Part shown: one piece after another, positions 45,343 through 58,163 of the stretch
Layout: each line of letters opens with the position of its first letter
Position numbering within the stretch: position 1 is the stretch's first letter
NCBI RefSeq assembly: GCF_026210795.1
Contig: NC_089448.1
Location: 2,728,001 to 2,792,000 of the forward strand
DNA: 64,000 nt
Reading direction: 5' to 3'
DNA from: Rhizophagus irregularis
Taxonomy: Eukaryota > Glomeromycota > Glomeromycetes > Glomerales > Glomeraceae
Program-made: the position numbers and the translations under genes
Notes under the pieces: model-generated
Databases searched by the model: none
Told to the model about the DNA's origin: nothing
What the model saw: only the letters and a program-made list of their open reading frames with translations

Positions 45343-47470
45343 AATGACATATAGAATTGATAATATAAAACGAACAGTAAATCGTGGCTTTAAATAAATT
45401 TTAGAAAATTTTGGTGTAACGTATTGCACTTTGTAGTTTTAGCTTATTATGCAGATTTATCTTTTTACCAAAAAAGAAAAATTTACCAAACTTCAGTAAC
45501 CGTTTACTCATCTCACACGACCAGTGACATATAGCGCGTGATAAATAGGGTTTCAACCTAGATCAAACGGATGAAACAATAAATAGTAAATAATAAGCAT
45601 TGCCATCTCAAACTCCCTATGGATATGTCATCATGCATTGGATACATGAAGGGTAAAATGTAACATTCACTGCTTTATTATATATAAATTCTTTGATTTT
45701 CCGAATGATACTACTCTCATAAAGGCTCGAAAGGCTCGTCCATAAATTAAGTCAAGGTTAAATTGGCAGAAGATGTTCGTCTTAATATTTGTCGTTAATG
45801 CATATCATACAGAACCTGCACAATATAGAAAGGAATTATGAACTTAATTTATAGGGAATTTAATTCAAAGCTAAGTTAGAACCAAAACCAGAACTTGAAA
45901 TAGAAGTAGCGAAAGAATCAGATTAATTCGCATCATGAATTAACAAACGTACTGTAACATAGTGTTTCGGCAACATTTTAGATTTAAGATTTTTAACCAT
46001 AATTAATGATTACTTTGACTTTTTGCAGCATAATGTGTTATTTTATTAGATTTCTGAGAAGACCTCCCGAAAAATTAGAATGAGCGCATTTTTCCGATGC
46101 ACAGTTACACACCCACATCACGCTACACAATCGTTAAAAATACAAGCTCCGATGTTGGCAGGAGACAAAGCCTCATTGCTTAAATACTTTTTAAGATTTT
46201 TTTCATTGATAAGCGTACACAACCAATAAGCAATTGTACATGACTGTGATAAAAAAATATATATATATACATTGGTTAATTCTATGAAATTTCGAACCAG
46301 AGGCCGCGCATGCAGCGCAGTAATGTACATTCTTCTGACTTAATGCTAAATAAGCCACTACAAAATGATCGATAAGCACGTGATCACCAATAAAGTTTTC
46401 AGTAAAATTTTTTTGCTTTGTTAATGTTAGATTAATATTGTATTTGATTTCATAATATTTTTAATATAATGATTTGCCTTTTGCTTTTTGATAAAGTATT
46501 TCTTTATGCAGTTATCTAATTATAACTTAAAAATTCTCAGCAAGGATCATAATTTCTACTTTCTACTAGCTATTTATTTAGGATTGCTAAAATTCTTATA
46601 TTAATATATTGATCTAGTGAATAATAATACTAATAGTAAGAAATTGATGAAATTGATAATAAAAATAATATTCATAATTATATAGTAAATAATTCAATAT
46701 AATTATAATGGTTCATTTATTTGTACAGATAATGACTTTAAATAAAATTTAATAAAATAAAAAATACATGTTAATTATAATTGCCTTATAAATTCATTAA
46801 ATAGTGATTTCTCATAGTTTATCATAATATAATAAATAATATTTGATTAATAACAAGTAATATAATATAATTGAAAATATTGGACTATAAAAATTCAATT
46901 GGATTTAATAATTGAATTTTACCTAATTTTATTTAAAACTTTCATTTTTTTTAAAAAAATAATCAAATTTATAAGTTAGTTTAACTTATTTAAATTTGTT
47001 TTATGCAAATTTTTACCATACTCTTCATTTAAATGACAAATATTTAATGATAATTGTGATCAATAATTTAATATTTACAGAAACTTTGTTTTTTTTATAT
47101 GATTGAATTTTTCTTTTGAAATCTTTAGCATTTTTTCTATGAGAATGTAAATTTACCTTCAAAACTTTATGCCAAGTTTATAGATGATTTAAGAATAAAA
47201 TATTTCTCTTTATAAAACTTTAAAAATTTGATCTGCATATTTTCTTTAATAATTTACTAAACTATTTTTAATATCTTTGTAGCATTTTAAATTAATTAAT
47301 TTAGATAAGATTGTTAAAGGAATACAAATATATTCTTCTAATCTAATATAAGTTAATGATGGATATTGTGTACCAATAGCTTCACGGACATTGTACATCA
47401 ACCAACACAATTTCTTTTAAATATTTTTTTAAAAAAACATAAAACACTTGATATAGTTCTTAAGAACAGG
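45343..47470. other. Intergenic, no gene recognised
   Basis: AT-rich on the whole. At 46375 there is AGCACGTGATCACC. A minus-strand frame at 46118-46330 is judged chance. 46400-47450 is nearly featureless A/T. Confidence 0.4.
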
Positions 47471-47479
47471 TTTTGACCA

Positions 47480-48202
47480 AAAGAGAATTGAAAAACGTCC
47501 CTGAATAGTTTATAGAAGGGACAAGAGCGCTAACAAAAATTTTTCTGGACAAAAATCATCACTTGTATTGACCATTATGTGGAAAAATGAACCAAAGGAA
47601 GTAAAAAACTTATTGAAGTCCTAGCGAAAATTGCCGAAAGAACCCATGAATTGGAGCATAAAGATTATAAATATATTCCCGGGCGCCTGAAAAAATTAAA
47701 AAAGAAAAAAAAAATAACCCAAGAGGGTAAAATTCTCAATCTCTCTACAACTGACACTACGCCATCACCTATTATATCAGTGCCTCCAACAACCACGCAT
47801 GAAGATTACAGATTTATGTTCCTGGACCCCGAAGAAATTATTAAAAAAAAAAGAAAAAAAATAACTCAAATGATTATGTATGAGGGCAAATCCTCGATCT
47901 TTCTCCATGCTTTCCAACTCTCACCACTGATAATACTAATGTCTACGTTACCATCACCGACAAATCCGGACCCTCCAACTCCAACAAATGACACTACTAT
48001 GATTAAGTTATCATCATCACCCCCTACATTGACAATTCCGGATCCTCCAACTCCCACTACTGACACTACATTGCCATCACCTATTACAACAGTGCCGACT
48101 GGCACTACTATTACATCAGTGCCTCCAACTTCCACGACTGATACTGCTATATCGTCACCTACAATCGTAACAAGCCGCCCCTGTCACCACCAGCAACCAT
48201 AA
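47480..48202 (+). pseudogene. MATA-type HMG-box gene with Pro/Thr-rich tail, broken
   Basis: From about 47505 the sequence reads YRRDKSANKNFSGQ, then IMWKNEPKEVKNLLKS, and in another frame LAKIAERTHELEHKDYKYIP. This is the order of a MATA-type HMG box (compare YRRDK, MWDNEKKE and EDYRYNP in the intact gene at 59082). Downstream a frame open to 48202 encodes a Lys-rich segment and a Pro/Thr/Ser-rich tail built from repeats of PTPTTDTT and TTVPTGTT type. The box is split between frames, so the protein could not bind DNA as a normal HMG box. Whether the P/T-rich tail belonged to the same gene is uncertain. Confidence 0.6.
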
Positions 48203-49650
48203 CAATTTCAAGCCCGCGAATGATACCACTATGTTGCCACAAGATCCTGCGAACACAATATTTGCAAGGAATTTTTAGAGTCTTGAATTTATTCATAATA
48301 AATTTATATTAAAAAATATTAAATAGTCTATTTAATCGATTTATAGCTTCACGTAGTAATTAATCAGTGTTGTTGATATAGTTTTGATTAATTAGTCCAT
48401 GTTCCACTCTAATAGCATATCATATATTTCACGACATTCAATCTTCTTCACATATAGATCATTCAGGTCAAATTGCCACGCTTTTCTTGATGTATTTCTT
48501 CATACCAATTCAATATAAATACGGTTGAAAGTTAGTAATGATAATTGAATAAATACTTCAATAATCTCAAAATATAGAATTAGAATATAAACAATAAAAA
48601 AAAGCCCATCAAATTGCTGCCGGCTGTAGCCAAGCGTAGTAGTCATGAGTCGGAAACTAAAAATGAATTTGATGCTATTTTTCCTTTGTAATAAAAGGTA
48701 ATTCTTTGAGAGCTTTGATCACAACATAATCAAAACGGTCTGTTTTTCCTCATAAAGAAACTTCAGTTTTGACAATATGGATATATTTCGCTTCGCTACT
48801 ATCAAAAAACTGTTTGCTTATAATGAGTCATATATCCTTATATAACATCACCCATCATCAATTATGAATATCTTTACATAAACAAGGGTTGATGGAAATC
48901 TGGCAAGATCTCAAGAGATTTTAAGATAAAAAACTTACTTGTTCAATTTGATATGGATGCTAATTAAATTCTACAGCCTAATACTTAGTTAACACTTCTT
49001 TAGAGTCTCGTATGAGGAGAATGACCACACTCTTTAGCGAAAGCCGAAGCTTTATGATACTCATTTCACAACGCTCGTCTCTCTTGTCTCGAGGAAACTC
49101 AACCTTTTATTACGAAAAATGTCGAATCTTTTGATGTCTAGATCCTGTCCTAAAGTTCTCTATTATATTTTCTAATTTCGCCATTTGCCAATGTGAACGT
49201 CGCAGTAGAAGTGAAATTAGGTGTATTTTCTCTGACATGTCACGACTTTTTGATAGTTCGAGAAATCTGATCTGCATGATGTCTGTCGCGCCGCGTCTTC
49301 TACCAATCATATTGTACCATGAGTACCATGAGTTTACTATCGAATAAACTAAACTATTTCTGTTCCTAGTTTACCGTGCAAATTATTTTGGAAAGAAGTC
49401 AACACAGTCACCAGTCAAGTTTTATTATTTGGGATTAGAGGATTCCAACAAAAAAAGAAATGGTCACACTGAAAACAAAGGAGCATTCGATAACATATTT
49501 AACTATTGGTATATATAACTCCACAACAGTCCCATTAGTGACTTAATTTCAAGAGTATCCGAAAGGATTATGGCGGCTATTGGAAGTCGGAACTACAACT
49601 GGTAATAATAAATTGGTATATGCTGGGAACATTACTTTATCCCACTCTTG
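48203..49650 (-). other. Possible decayed minus-strand coding traces
   Basis: Minus-strand peptides such as WYEEIHQEKRGNLT and NDLYVKKIECREIYDMLLEW (about 48515-48400), DRFDYVVIKALKELPF (about 48750-48690) and HKASAFAKECGHSPHTRL (about 49070-49000) look like translated sequence but lie in different frames with stops between. I do not recognise the family. A minus frame at 49110-49310 is open but has no motif. The rest is intergenic. Confidence 0.3.
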
Positions 49651-49659
49651 GCTATTGTA

Positions 49660-50215
49660 CAAATAAACAATATATTAAAATAACAAGAGAATTGTTCGAT
49701 TTAGAAATAATAACAAAAGAGAAATCGTTTCATTAATGGATCGCGTTCAAACAATTAGTTCTGCATTAAAGCCTATTTCTTCTCAACAAAAAAAAAAATT
49801 TAGATTATTTTCGACAGCAAAAATGCTACCAAGGTTTAATTAGGCTGCTTGATACTTTAAGGAAAATAAAAACTTTTGTAAATGAAGTAACGCAACTTAA
49901 AGTTTTAAGAAAGTATTTACATGCCAATAAGATTAAGGGAGAATTCGAAATTTTAAACCATATGCTTGATTCCAACATCACAGATTTAAGCTTTGCATTG
50001 ACTTACTTTTGGAGAAAATGGAGAAAGGGGTGAAGAGATAATATTAGAAGATAATAGAGCAATGAATGAATTTCTGGATAGAATAGAGAGTGGTACTGTT
50101 AATAATCACAATCAAATTAATGCTGTTTTAAATGGAATTGTTGTTATGAAAAGTCAACTTGCTTCATTAGAAAGTCAGTTCACTGCTTTTGCAGCAACCC
50201 AAAACCAAAACTGAA
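49660..50215 (+). pseudogene. HeLo/MLKL-like N-terminal helical domain, broken copy
   Basis: Three consecutive blocks in the same direction read EIVSLMDRVQTISSALKPIS, then RLLDTLRKIKTFVNEVTQL with KYLHANKIKGEFEILNHML, then AMNEFLDRIESG with VVMKSQLASLESQFTAF. The order and spacing match the four-helix N-terminal domain found at the start of many Rhizophagus kinase and Sel1-repeat proteins, related to the HeLo/MLKL type. In other eukaryotes that domain can act at membranes in regulated cell death. Here no kinase domain follows, and the copy is broken, with about two breaks. It is best treated as a fossil of a host gene. Confidence 0.55.
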
Positions 50216-50613
50216 AATATTCGTTCTAATTTCACTTCGGAACTACCAGCAAACCAATCGTTGTGATGCAATTATAGAACACTATAGAACCACATATTAC
50301 ATAATTTTTGCGCGTCTGAAGCGGTTACATTATTTGTAAAAATATATATACTGTTAGATTAAATTAGCTCCAACGGTCCCCCGTTATTATGTATATTTAT
50401 TATCACATAACGAATACAATTGTTAAATGTATCTCTTGGATTTCCATATAAGAAATAGGAAAACGCGTAATTTTGTAAAATATGGATGATTTTTATATTA
50501 TACTAATTAAAGTATTTAATAAATATATTTTTGCATTTATAATTTACAAATACAATCTATCTTCTAAATAAATATATAAATAAATAAATAACGGGAAAGA
50601 AAGAAGTAAACGT
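50216..50613. other. Intergenic, no gene seen
   Basis: AT-rich; no frame or repeat of note. It separates the broken helical-domain gene from the 3' end of the GNA1 gene. Confidence 0.5.
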
Positions 50614-51637
50614 TTATAATTTAGCTTTTGTAGAGTTATCGTCACAATACCAAGCCATCTCAACTTCTTTTTTTTGAAATCTATTTGTTCAATTAAATAA
50701 TTATAAATTAATAAACGACAACATCGGAATCTAAAGACAATTTGATAATAACCTACCCGCATTTTTCATAGAAGGGAACGTTCTATAAATGAAAAGAAAT
50801 TTGAGTATTATATCACTTACAACATAATTGAATTCTAATTTATTTATCTTACCTTTTCAGAACAATCCAATATGACTGTAAAATAAAAAAAAAAGAGAAT
50901 TTGTGATCATAAGTAAAATGTTTAACACCAAACCAAAAAATAAGAACAAAAGTTACCTTTATAACATCCAGTTTTAGCTCCAATATACTTGAGGGCTTGA
51001 ATAACCCTATGAAATCAAATAAAAACATGAGTTAATAATCTAAAAAAAAAAAGAATAAATGATTTCTTTTCAATATTATTTTACCTTAAACCAAGTTTCT
51101 TTCCTTGTTGATTTTTGTCAACAGCAATATCCTCAATATGTCCAACCTATATTATAAATAAAATACAAAAAAAGATTTAAGATATCAAAATGATTTCTTT
51201 CTCCGAAAATCAAGATTTTAAAGTTATAGTTAACTGACAAGTCCAGTGTTCCTAATGAATTTTCGTTCTATGAATATTGTTCCAGCCCCAACAATACGGT
51301 TTTCGGGAGAAACAATTACGAGAGTAAAATATTCGTGATTATGCGCTTTCAAGTAAAAGAAACGTTCTAATATAGAAATTTATATATAAGTTATTTTCCA
51401 AAAAAAAAAAGAAATAATTGCATAACATTATAACAGTAAATTAAACACGTCATAAATACCGAGAAATCGAGCTTTAGAGATGTTTCCTATGACTGTAAGA
51501 ACAGAAAGCACGTCAAGGAAACCGCGTTCATAGTCATCACTAGATAAAGGTCGAATACTATAACCTTTAGGTAAAGCTGCCTGAACTTCAGGTGAAATAA
51601 GGGTCGATGTAAAAAGAAGGTTTTCTGGAACAGACAT
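50614..51637 (-). CDS. GNA1: Glucosamine 6-phosphate N-acetyltransferase
   Basis: Seven exons (51637-51460, 51366-51239, 51146-51085, 51006-50957, 50875-50853, 50782-50757, 50680-50614) join exactly to 177 codons plus stop. Two of them are only 23 and 26 nt. The protein matches GNA1 along its length: LPKGYSIRPL, VLSVLTVIG, IFIERKFI, GHIEDIAVDKNQQGKKLGL (acetyl-CoA loop), TGCYKVILDC and NVPFYEKCGF with the conserved Tyr, then VEMAWY. The enzyme acetylates glucosamine 6-phosphate to GlcNAc 6-phosphate on the route to UDP-GlcNAc, the precursor of chitin and glycoproteins. Length is normal for the family. No defects seen. Confidence 0.95.
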
Positions 51638-52017
51638 GGTTTTAACAAAAGAGATTATTACAAAAGAATGGAAAATGAAAAAACTTCGATGATAAGAAAG
51701 TTGCTGCTTTTAATAAATGTATATACATCAACTTACATGGATCGACGAAATCACTTCACATAAACAGTACATAGCATTGGAAATTTCTACATTAGGTGGT
51801 TTAATACTAACGCGTCTCACAATAACTTTATTCTCATTAAAGTTTAAATTTATAAAGCATTACATATTTTTATTGTTTACAAAATTTAAATTCTTTTTTT
51901 TTTGGACAGGTATTCTAACTTTTAAAGAACTTGTATAAAACAAACGTGTTATTATAAATATAACTAAAATTACAATTAAATAAATATACATAAAATCATG
52001 AAGATATAAAGTGAAGG
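51638..52017. other. Intergenic between GNA1 and the binding-protein gene
   Basis: It must include the GNA1 promoter. Apart from T-rich tracts nothing stands out. Confidence 0.5.
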
Positions 52018-53710
52018 TTAAATAAATAATGTTACAAAGGTGACGAAAATAAACGCAATAAAACAAGAGAAGAAAGTAGGAGTTGAAGAAATGGCTCCCG
52101 TTCCTTTGGCAGAAAGAGCTGCACATTCACCAGCTTTACTCTATAGAAAAAAAGTAGTTTTTTTTTTAATATATTATACTTTACTATTTTTTTTTTTAAA
52201 AAAAAAAAAATTTTAATACTTACGGTTAAAGGTTGATCAGGATTGGTACAATTTGTAGCGGAAGAAATTTTAATCGGTTCATTCTTAGCAATATTTCTTA
52301 ACCAAATACGATTATAATCAGATTTAGGCAATTGAGGATTAATAACATTAATCATATCTTCAAGCGAAGCGTCACCCATAGCAATAGCATTTTCCAACCA
52401 ATCTCTACCATCATTTGGATTAGTCGTACCATCTTCACGATAAATTGCTTGATTTTTAACAAACTTATATTGTTGTTGGTCGGCCGTTAAACCAAAATGG
52501 CTATAAAAATCAGCTATACTAGAACCAATAAAAGTTTCATCGATTACAATATCAACATTTTGAATTGCTTTAAGGAAATCGGCTGAAGTGGCGTAAGATA
52601 AAGGAGTAGCATTAAAATAGGATCCACCAGCATCTTCAGTTAATTGTTTCTTAAATACCGCATCGGCTATCTTCCATGAAGGAGTATTTTGATTAAAATC
52701 TGATGGGGCATCAAAAATTATCCAAGCAACGATGGGTTTTTCTGATTTTGCATTTTTATTTGCCAAATTTTTTAAACATTCATAATTTGTTTTTATTTTT
52801 CCATAAACTTCATTAGCTTTTGATTCTGCATTAAAAAATGTTGAATAAAATTTTAACCATTCAACCCTATTGAGAATTCCTGGATCTGATGCTGTTGCAA
52901 TAGAAATAGATTTTTGATCAGTTGGTTTCGCTTCAAATGCTCCAAATGATACATCTGCACCAGCCAATGCCATATCATTAAGAGTTTGATTATTGGTAAG
53001 AATTGTGATCGTGCCAGAATTTTTTGCTGATTGTATACATGGCGAAGAAACTAAATCCGAGGTATCCAACAATTTAATTGCTGACCGAAGTCCGAGTAAC
53101 TTAATAAATTAAAAATTTAGTGATGAAGTTACACACAGTAAACAAATATCACGTGCAGTGTAACATACTTCAAGAAAGGGAATTGCACTGGTATCAGTTA
53201 CAGCGACATTCTTTACGGAAATTTGAATTGGTTTGGCACCTGTTGGAAGATTAGTAGGAATAGGAGTTCCACATTGATAAAGGGCAAAGATTTCATTTGT
53301 CTGTTTATTAGTAACAAGCTTATAATTCTTGAAATAGTTGATACTAAACATAGTAGCCGTTTCAACTAAATAAAAATTAGTTATTAAGAAAAAAATATTT
53401 ATTATTAAAATTCAAAATAATGTAAACATTCAAGGTATTATCTCTTAAAACAATTCAAGGTATTGAGGTATTGTCTCTTAAAACAAAGAATTCAAGGTAT
53501 TGTATAAAACTTACCAGTAACTTTATCAGGGAAATAATCATTATCAGCATTAAATCCAGTAACACATTGATCCATAGGTAAATTTTGAGAGGAAATTCCT
53601 GGTATCAAAATGGATGATACCAAGAAAAAGAAAAAGCAAATTATTACAACATAATATTGTACAAATCCCGACATTTCATTAATATTAACAGAAACCGTTG
53701 AACGAGTCAT
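52018..53710 (-). CDS. Secreted periplasmic-binding-protein-like protein, membrane- or GPI-anchored
   Basis: Four exons (53710-53515, 53365-53169, 53099-52224, 52140-52018) join in frame to 463 codons plus stop. A hydrophobic segment near the N-terminus (VQYYVVIICFFFFLVSSILI) is a signal peptide or anchor; the inner Met at residue 13 may be the real start. The body has the two-lobe pattern of class-III (Peripla_BP_2-like) binding proteins: YKLVTNKQTNEIFALYQCG, LLGLRSAIKLLDTSDLV, GADVSFGAF, RVEWLKFYSTFFN, WIIFDAPSDF, FLKAIQNVDIVIDE. The C-terminus has a hydrophobic tail suited to a GPI signal. In bacteria such folds bind siderophores or cobalamin. The fungal ligand is unknown to me. The gene looks intact. 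Confidence 0.65.
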
Positions 53711-54607
53711 TTTTTTTTTAAAAAAAAAATTATCGAAATATTTGGCTTATTTTTTAATTAAGTTCCTTTATTCCTTTATTTATAAAAAAAAAACGTATGC
53801 AAAATTTATTTTAATGTATATATATATCGAATAATGATAATCCTTGTTACAAAAATATAAATTACGTTGGTCGAAAAAAATTTAAAATATAAATAAAGAA
53901 TTCTCGACAGTAGATCTTCACTTATTCGGTAATTTTGTGAAAAACATTTACATGCATAAATATATACTTTGACAAGTCAAATAACCCATTTATAGATTTC
54001 ATGCCATTTAAAAATTTATCTTGTATTTCAAATATTAATACAATATTGATATGTGTTTACTTAAACAATAATACCTACAAACATTAAAGGAATTGATTTA
54101 TATATTAATTAATAATTAAAATCTCCATATGTTTTTTTTTAAAAAAAAAAACTTATCTATGAAGTAAAAAAACGATAGATAATCGAAGATATTCTTGATA
54201 TTCTTCATAATTCACAGAGGACAGTGTACGATTGGTTATGATTTTTTGAACGTCAGTGTAAAATTCCACCAATCATGTTGGGATCATCACATCTTAAACT
54301 ATATAAGTATATATGTAATATTTTCGAATAATAGATCTAGGAATTTTTTTGTGAAATTTACATCGGATAAACGTATGAAAGAAGGAATTTGCGTGTAATA
54401 CAAGCGTAATAATAACTATAACGTAATCTGCGCCTTTATTACAAATTATTTATTTATACAAATACAATTATTATTATGATAAACGTAATTTAATTTACAA
54501 TCTCGTTAGCTTCTTTCTTATCTGCGCCTTCATATTTATACAAATACAAATTATAATATATAAAATTATAATATATAAAATTAAATAAATATAATATACT
54601 AATTAAA
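53711..54607. other. Intergenic, no gene recognised
   Basis: AT-rich with a (TA) tract near 53818 and A runs. It must hold the promoter of the binding-protein gene and the end of the transporter gene. The plus-strand frame at 54195-54398 has no motif. Confidence 0.45.
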
Positions 54608-56154
54608 TTATACGGCAGTTTCCACACTTTTATCTCTTGCTTCTCCTTTTGTTTCTCCTTTTACTTCATCTTTTACTTCTTCTTTATTTTGTTCATCGTT
54701 ATCTTTGTCTTCATTAATTTTTGGTTTAGTAGCAGGATAAATATGATAAATTATAAGACCTAACATTGTTCCAACATATGCAACTGGATATAATCTGTAC
54801 ATCTAAATACGACAATAAAATAAATAAATAAAGTTATTACTGAAAAACGCGTGTATAAAACAAAATATAGATATATTACCTTTTCGTGGAATAAGTAAAT
54901 AGCAAAAGTTAAACTATAAAAATCGCTCGTTAACAAAGAAAGATTAAAGAATGCTGCAGAAGACAAACGGAATAGTATTGGAGCTCCAGTATAAAAAAGA
55001 ATCATAACAATAGTATAGGCGATAAGGATTCCAACTATAAATTAAAAAAATAAAATGATTTAAGTCTCAAAATTTTTGGAATGAATAAATAAAATAAAAT
55101 AAATGTAATTACCAAGTTCTCCGTTCCAAATTACACCGGCTAATTCTGTTCGTTCCAATGCCGCTCTTTAAAGAAAAAAAAATTGAACAAATTAATTACA
55201 TATTTAAACATATTCATTTGATCACATTCATTATAACTTACAATTGTATAGCACTGACTATACTTCCATAAAAACCGAGTTGACCTATAACTTCATACAA
55301 TGGACGTTTTCTAACAAAGTATTCTTCCGTTACATTAGAAATAGCATAGAAAGTAGCACTTAGTAAACAAAATATATCCCCCAATACTGGTCTAGTTGCT
55401 ATAAAGGATAAGTAAAAAAAAATTTCCTTAGTTTAATTTTTAAAAGAAACCCAAAACTATAAATAATAAACTTACCCGAATGCAAATCTTTCCCTTCAAG
55501 AAAGTCGGATACAATTATTACAGCTATTCCACCCAAACAAATTAGCACAGCAAGATACTGACTCCAATGAAATCTAATTTTTAAAAATATAATTGATAAT
55601 ATAACTACGCAAGGGGTTGACCATGCGTCAAGTAACATTATAGAGAGGAGTGAAGTATATGCGTATGCTTTCACACTAAAGTAATTTCCCTCAACATCAA
55701 TAATGCTGAGAATCAAATCTAATATGAAAAGAAAATAAATTATCATTAATAATACATACACTTTTGCCGCAGATAACCTAATAAACATTAATTATCAAAC
55801 ATATCAGACAAACTTACACTTCCACCATCTAGTTTTAAGCATTTCTAAATATCCCCTAAATCCTTTCTTGTATATGTTTATAGGAGTATAAATTAGAAAT
55901 AAAGCAATATAAGTCAATAAAGATTGGAAAGTAGGTGCAATTAAGTTATATTCTGCTAATTTGCCACTTGTTACTATAGTACATGTAATACAAAATGAAA
56001 GGAATTGGCCAAGTAACAATATAATAATAAATTCTACTGAGAAAAGATATGAAAAATGGTCTTTCCATCTTTTCTTGGTAGAGTCTGGTGTGGTCGAGGT
56101 AACATTTTCCGTATTAGAGTTGCTAAGTTCTATATTTACTTCTTCTTTCGACAT
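54608..56154 (-). CDS. SLC35F-type (DUF914) drug/metabolite-superfamily transporter
   Basis: Six exons (56154-55814, 55777-55476, 55398-55242, 55165-55113, 55034-54880, 54802-54608) join in frame to 400 codons plus stop. The protein has about ten hydrophobic helices between a polar N-terminus and a charged C-terminal tail rich in Lys and Glu. Diagnostic stretches are IDVEGNYFSVKAYAYTSLLS, MLLDAWSTPCVVILSIIFLK and LGDIFCLLSATFYAISNV, which follow the pattern of SLC35F1/F2-like proteins. These sit in membranes of the secretory pathway or the cell surface. Substrates are poorly known and none can be inferred here. A GT-rather-than-AG start choice for exon 2 (donor GTTTGT) was needed to keep the frame. 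No defects seen. Confidence 0.85.
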
Positions 56155-57400
56155 TTTTTTTTTTTAATTTGATTTACTAATCTTTAAAAAAGTAATAAAA
56201 AATTTTTGAATTCTTTTTCATAAATCAGAGCAGGAAAAACTCTGATGTGAAGGTAAAAAAAAAGAAAATAAGATCCTTTTTAATATTACAACGTAATACA
56301 ATAGTTAAGATAGATTTTGATAAAAAAAACATTGAACTTACCCAAAAACTCCAAAAAGAATCGTTGTACTATTTATTTATTATTAAGTATTATTAAGTTT
56401 TTTTTACACAACGGCTAAAAAAACGCACAAAATAAAGGATCACAATACCTAAAGTTTTACACAAAACGACAATTTTACATTAATTAATGAAAAGGTACCT
56501 GATTTTAAACCTGTTTTAGAATGTCTAAACCACTTGACCCCATGGCTAAACCCTGGGTTTCGGAAGGAAAGTCGGAAAATCCTAAAACCCTGTGTTGTAC
56601 ATTTGTACAATTATTAGTCAAAAAAGATAATCTTAGATTCGAATATATATATATACACATATATTAATATACGAATAATCGTAAGACCAGAATGAATGAA
56701 TGAGTTTATGTAGTTCAACAATCGGAAAAGAATTTTCCATTAAAGTGAAGAATACGAAAAAAAAATTATTTCTTAATTAGCAATTAGCAAAACAAGAATT
56801 CCATTTTACAGAAATTTCGATACGGATTTATATATTTTTATTTAATGATAATTTCCTTCCACTTTAACAGGTTTTACTTTATCGGAACTAGAGGAAATTA
56901 CGAAATATCTAAAAAAGCGGCTTTGTTTATATTATGAGTTATATTTGCAAAATAAATTCTTACCCCAAAATTAGGTTTTTGATTAAATACCACCTGATTC
57001 AAATGGCCAATTAAATCAATTAATCTCGAATACTGTATTTACATAATACATATATATATCTTATGGTTTAATATATACATATATAGTATATGTACTCATT
57101 AAAAAGAAGGTCTGTAAATATATTTCTAAGATTTTCTTTAAAGTTTCAAGTAGTGTTGTTATTATATGTTTTCAAGTAATTAACTAAAATTGAATATCTG
57201 CTATTTTTATTTAAATCATGTATATTATTAAATATTTCTTATATGCATTTTTATATAAGGTTTTTATTATATTATGTCTGTTTTTAAGTTAGTATTTATA
57301 TTATATTTTGTTTTATTAATTAATTACTATATTAATTTAATAATTTAATTGTAGTAAATCTTTTCATTATAAATTTATAGTATTATTATATAACTTTACT
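56155..57400. other. Intergenic, no gene recognised
   Basis: T-rich next to the transporter start, then AT-rich with (TA) tracts near 56645 and 57050. No coding similarity was seen. Confidence 0.45.
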
Positions 57401-57401
57401 A

Positions 57402-57741
57402 AATTACACCACTGGTGCTTAACATTATAATATGCAACTATAGTTTAAACTAAAGAAGTCACTCTAATTAAAATTGTTCAGCACCCTTAAAAATGGTCAA
57501 AAAAAGTTTACTTGATACTTTTTTTTTAATACCATAAATATTGCAAAATAAAAAAAAATTGAAAACCTAAAAATATATATATATAAGTATATACTATATA
57601 GCATTTAATATTGCAATATGAATTATAATATTTTATTAATGGAAACATTTTAATTTATAGTTTATTAATAATATAGAATAAAAAAATTATATAATAAAAA
57701 AAAAATAATTAATGTGGTGTTGAACACCAGTGGTGTGATTT
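57402..57741. mobile_element. MITE-like element, 340 bp
   Basis: Ends are inverted repeats built around CACCACTGGTG (57406-57416 on the left, complement at about 57725-57736 on the right) with adjoining AAAT and TTAA bases. The interior is A/T-rich with no gene. Target duplication was not clear, so the boundaries are approximate. Confidence 0.55.
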
Positions 57742-58163
57742 ATAATTTTTGTTATTATAAATATAATAATATTAATTCATAAAAATTACATTATTATATT
57801 AATTTATTAATATATTAATAATGAAAAGTATGATTTATGCTAATTTAAAATTTTAAATATTTATTAATATAAGAAGTTGAAAGTAATATAAAAGTACTTG
57901 AGCTCATACAATATACAATTAGAACCAGTTTAACATCTTTATTAACAAGCCAATGAAATACTTATTAGCTTTTTATAATATATCTTTTTTAATAATTTGA
58001 ACAAAATCACTTTTTTTTTAATAAAAAAAATTTCACTTATTTTTTATTTTAATAAAAATTTTACTTTAATTTTAATCGGAAAGAATAATACTTAAAAAAT
58101 TAATTACAGTATTTGAATAATTTTTTATATTGAAACCAAAATATTGCTTTAAAATCTTAGATA

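Noticed and set aside
47866-48135. Minus-strand Gly/Val-rich ORF
   Set aside because: It is the antisense of the Pro/Thr-rich repeat on the plus strand.
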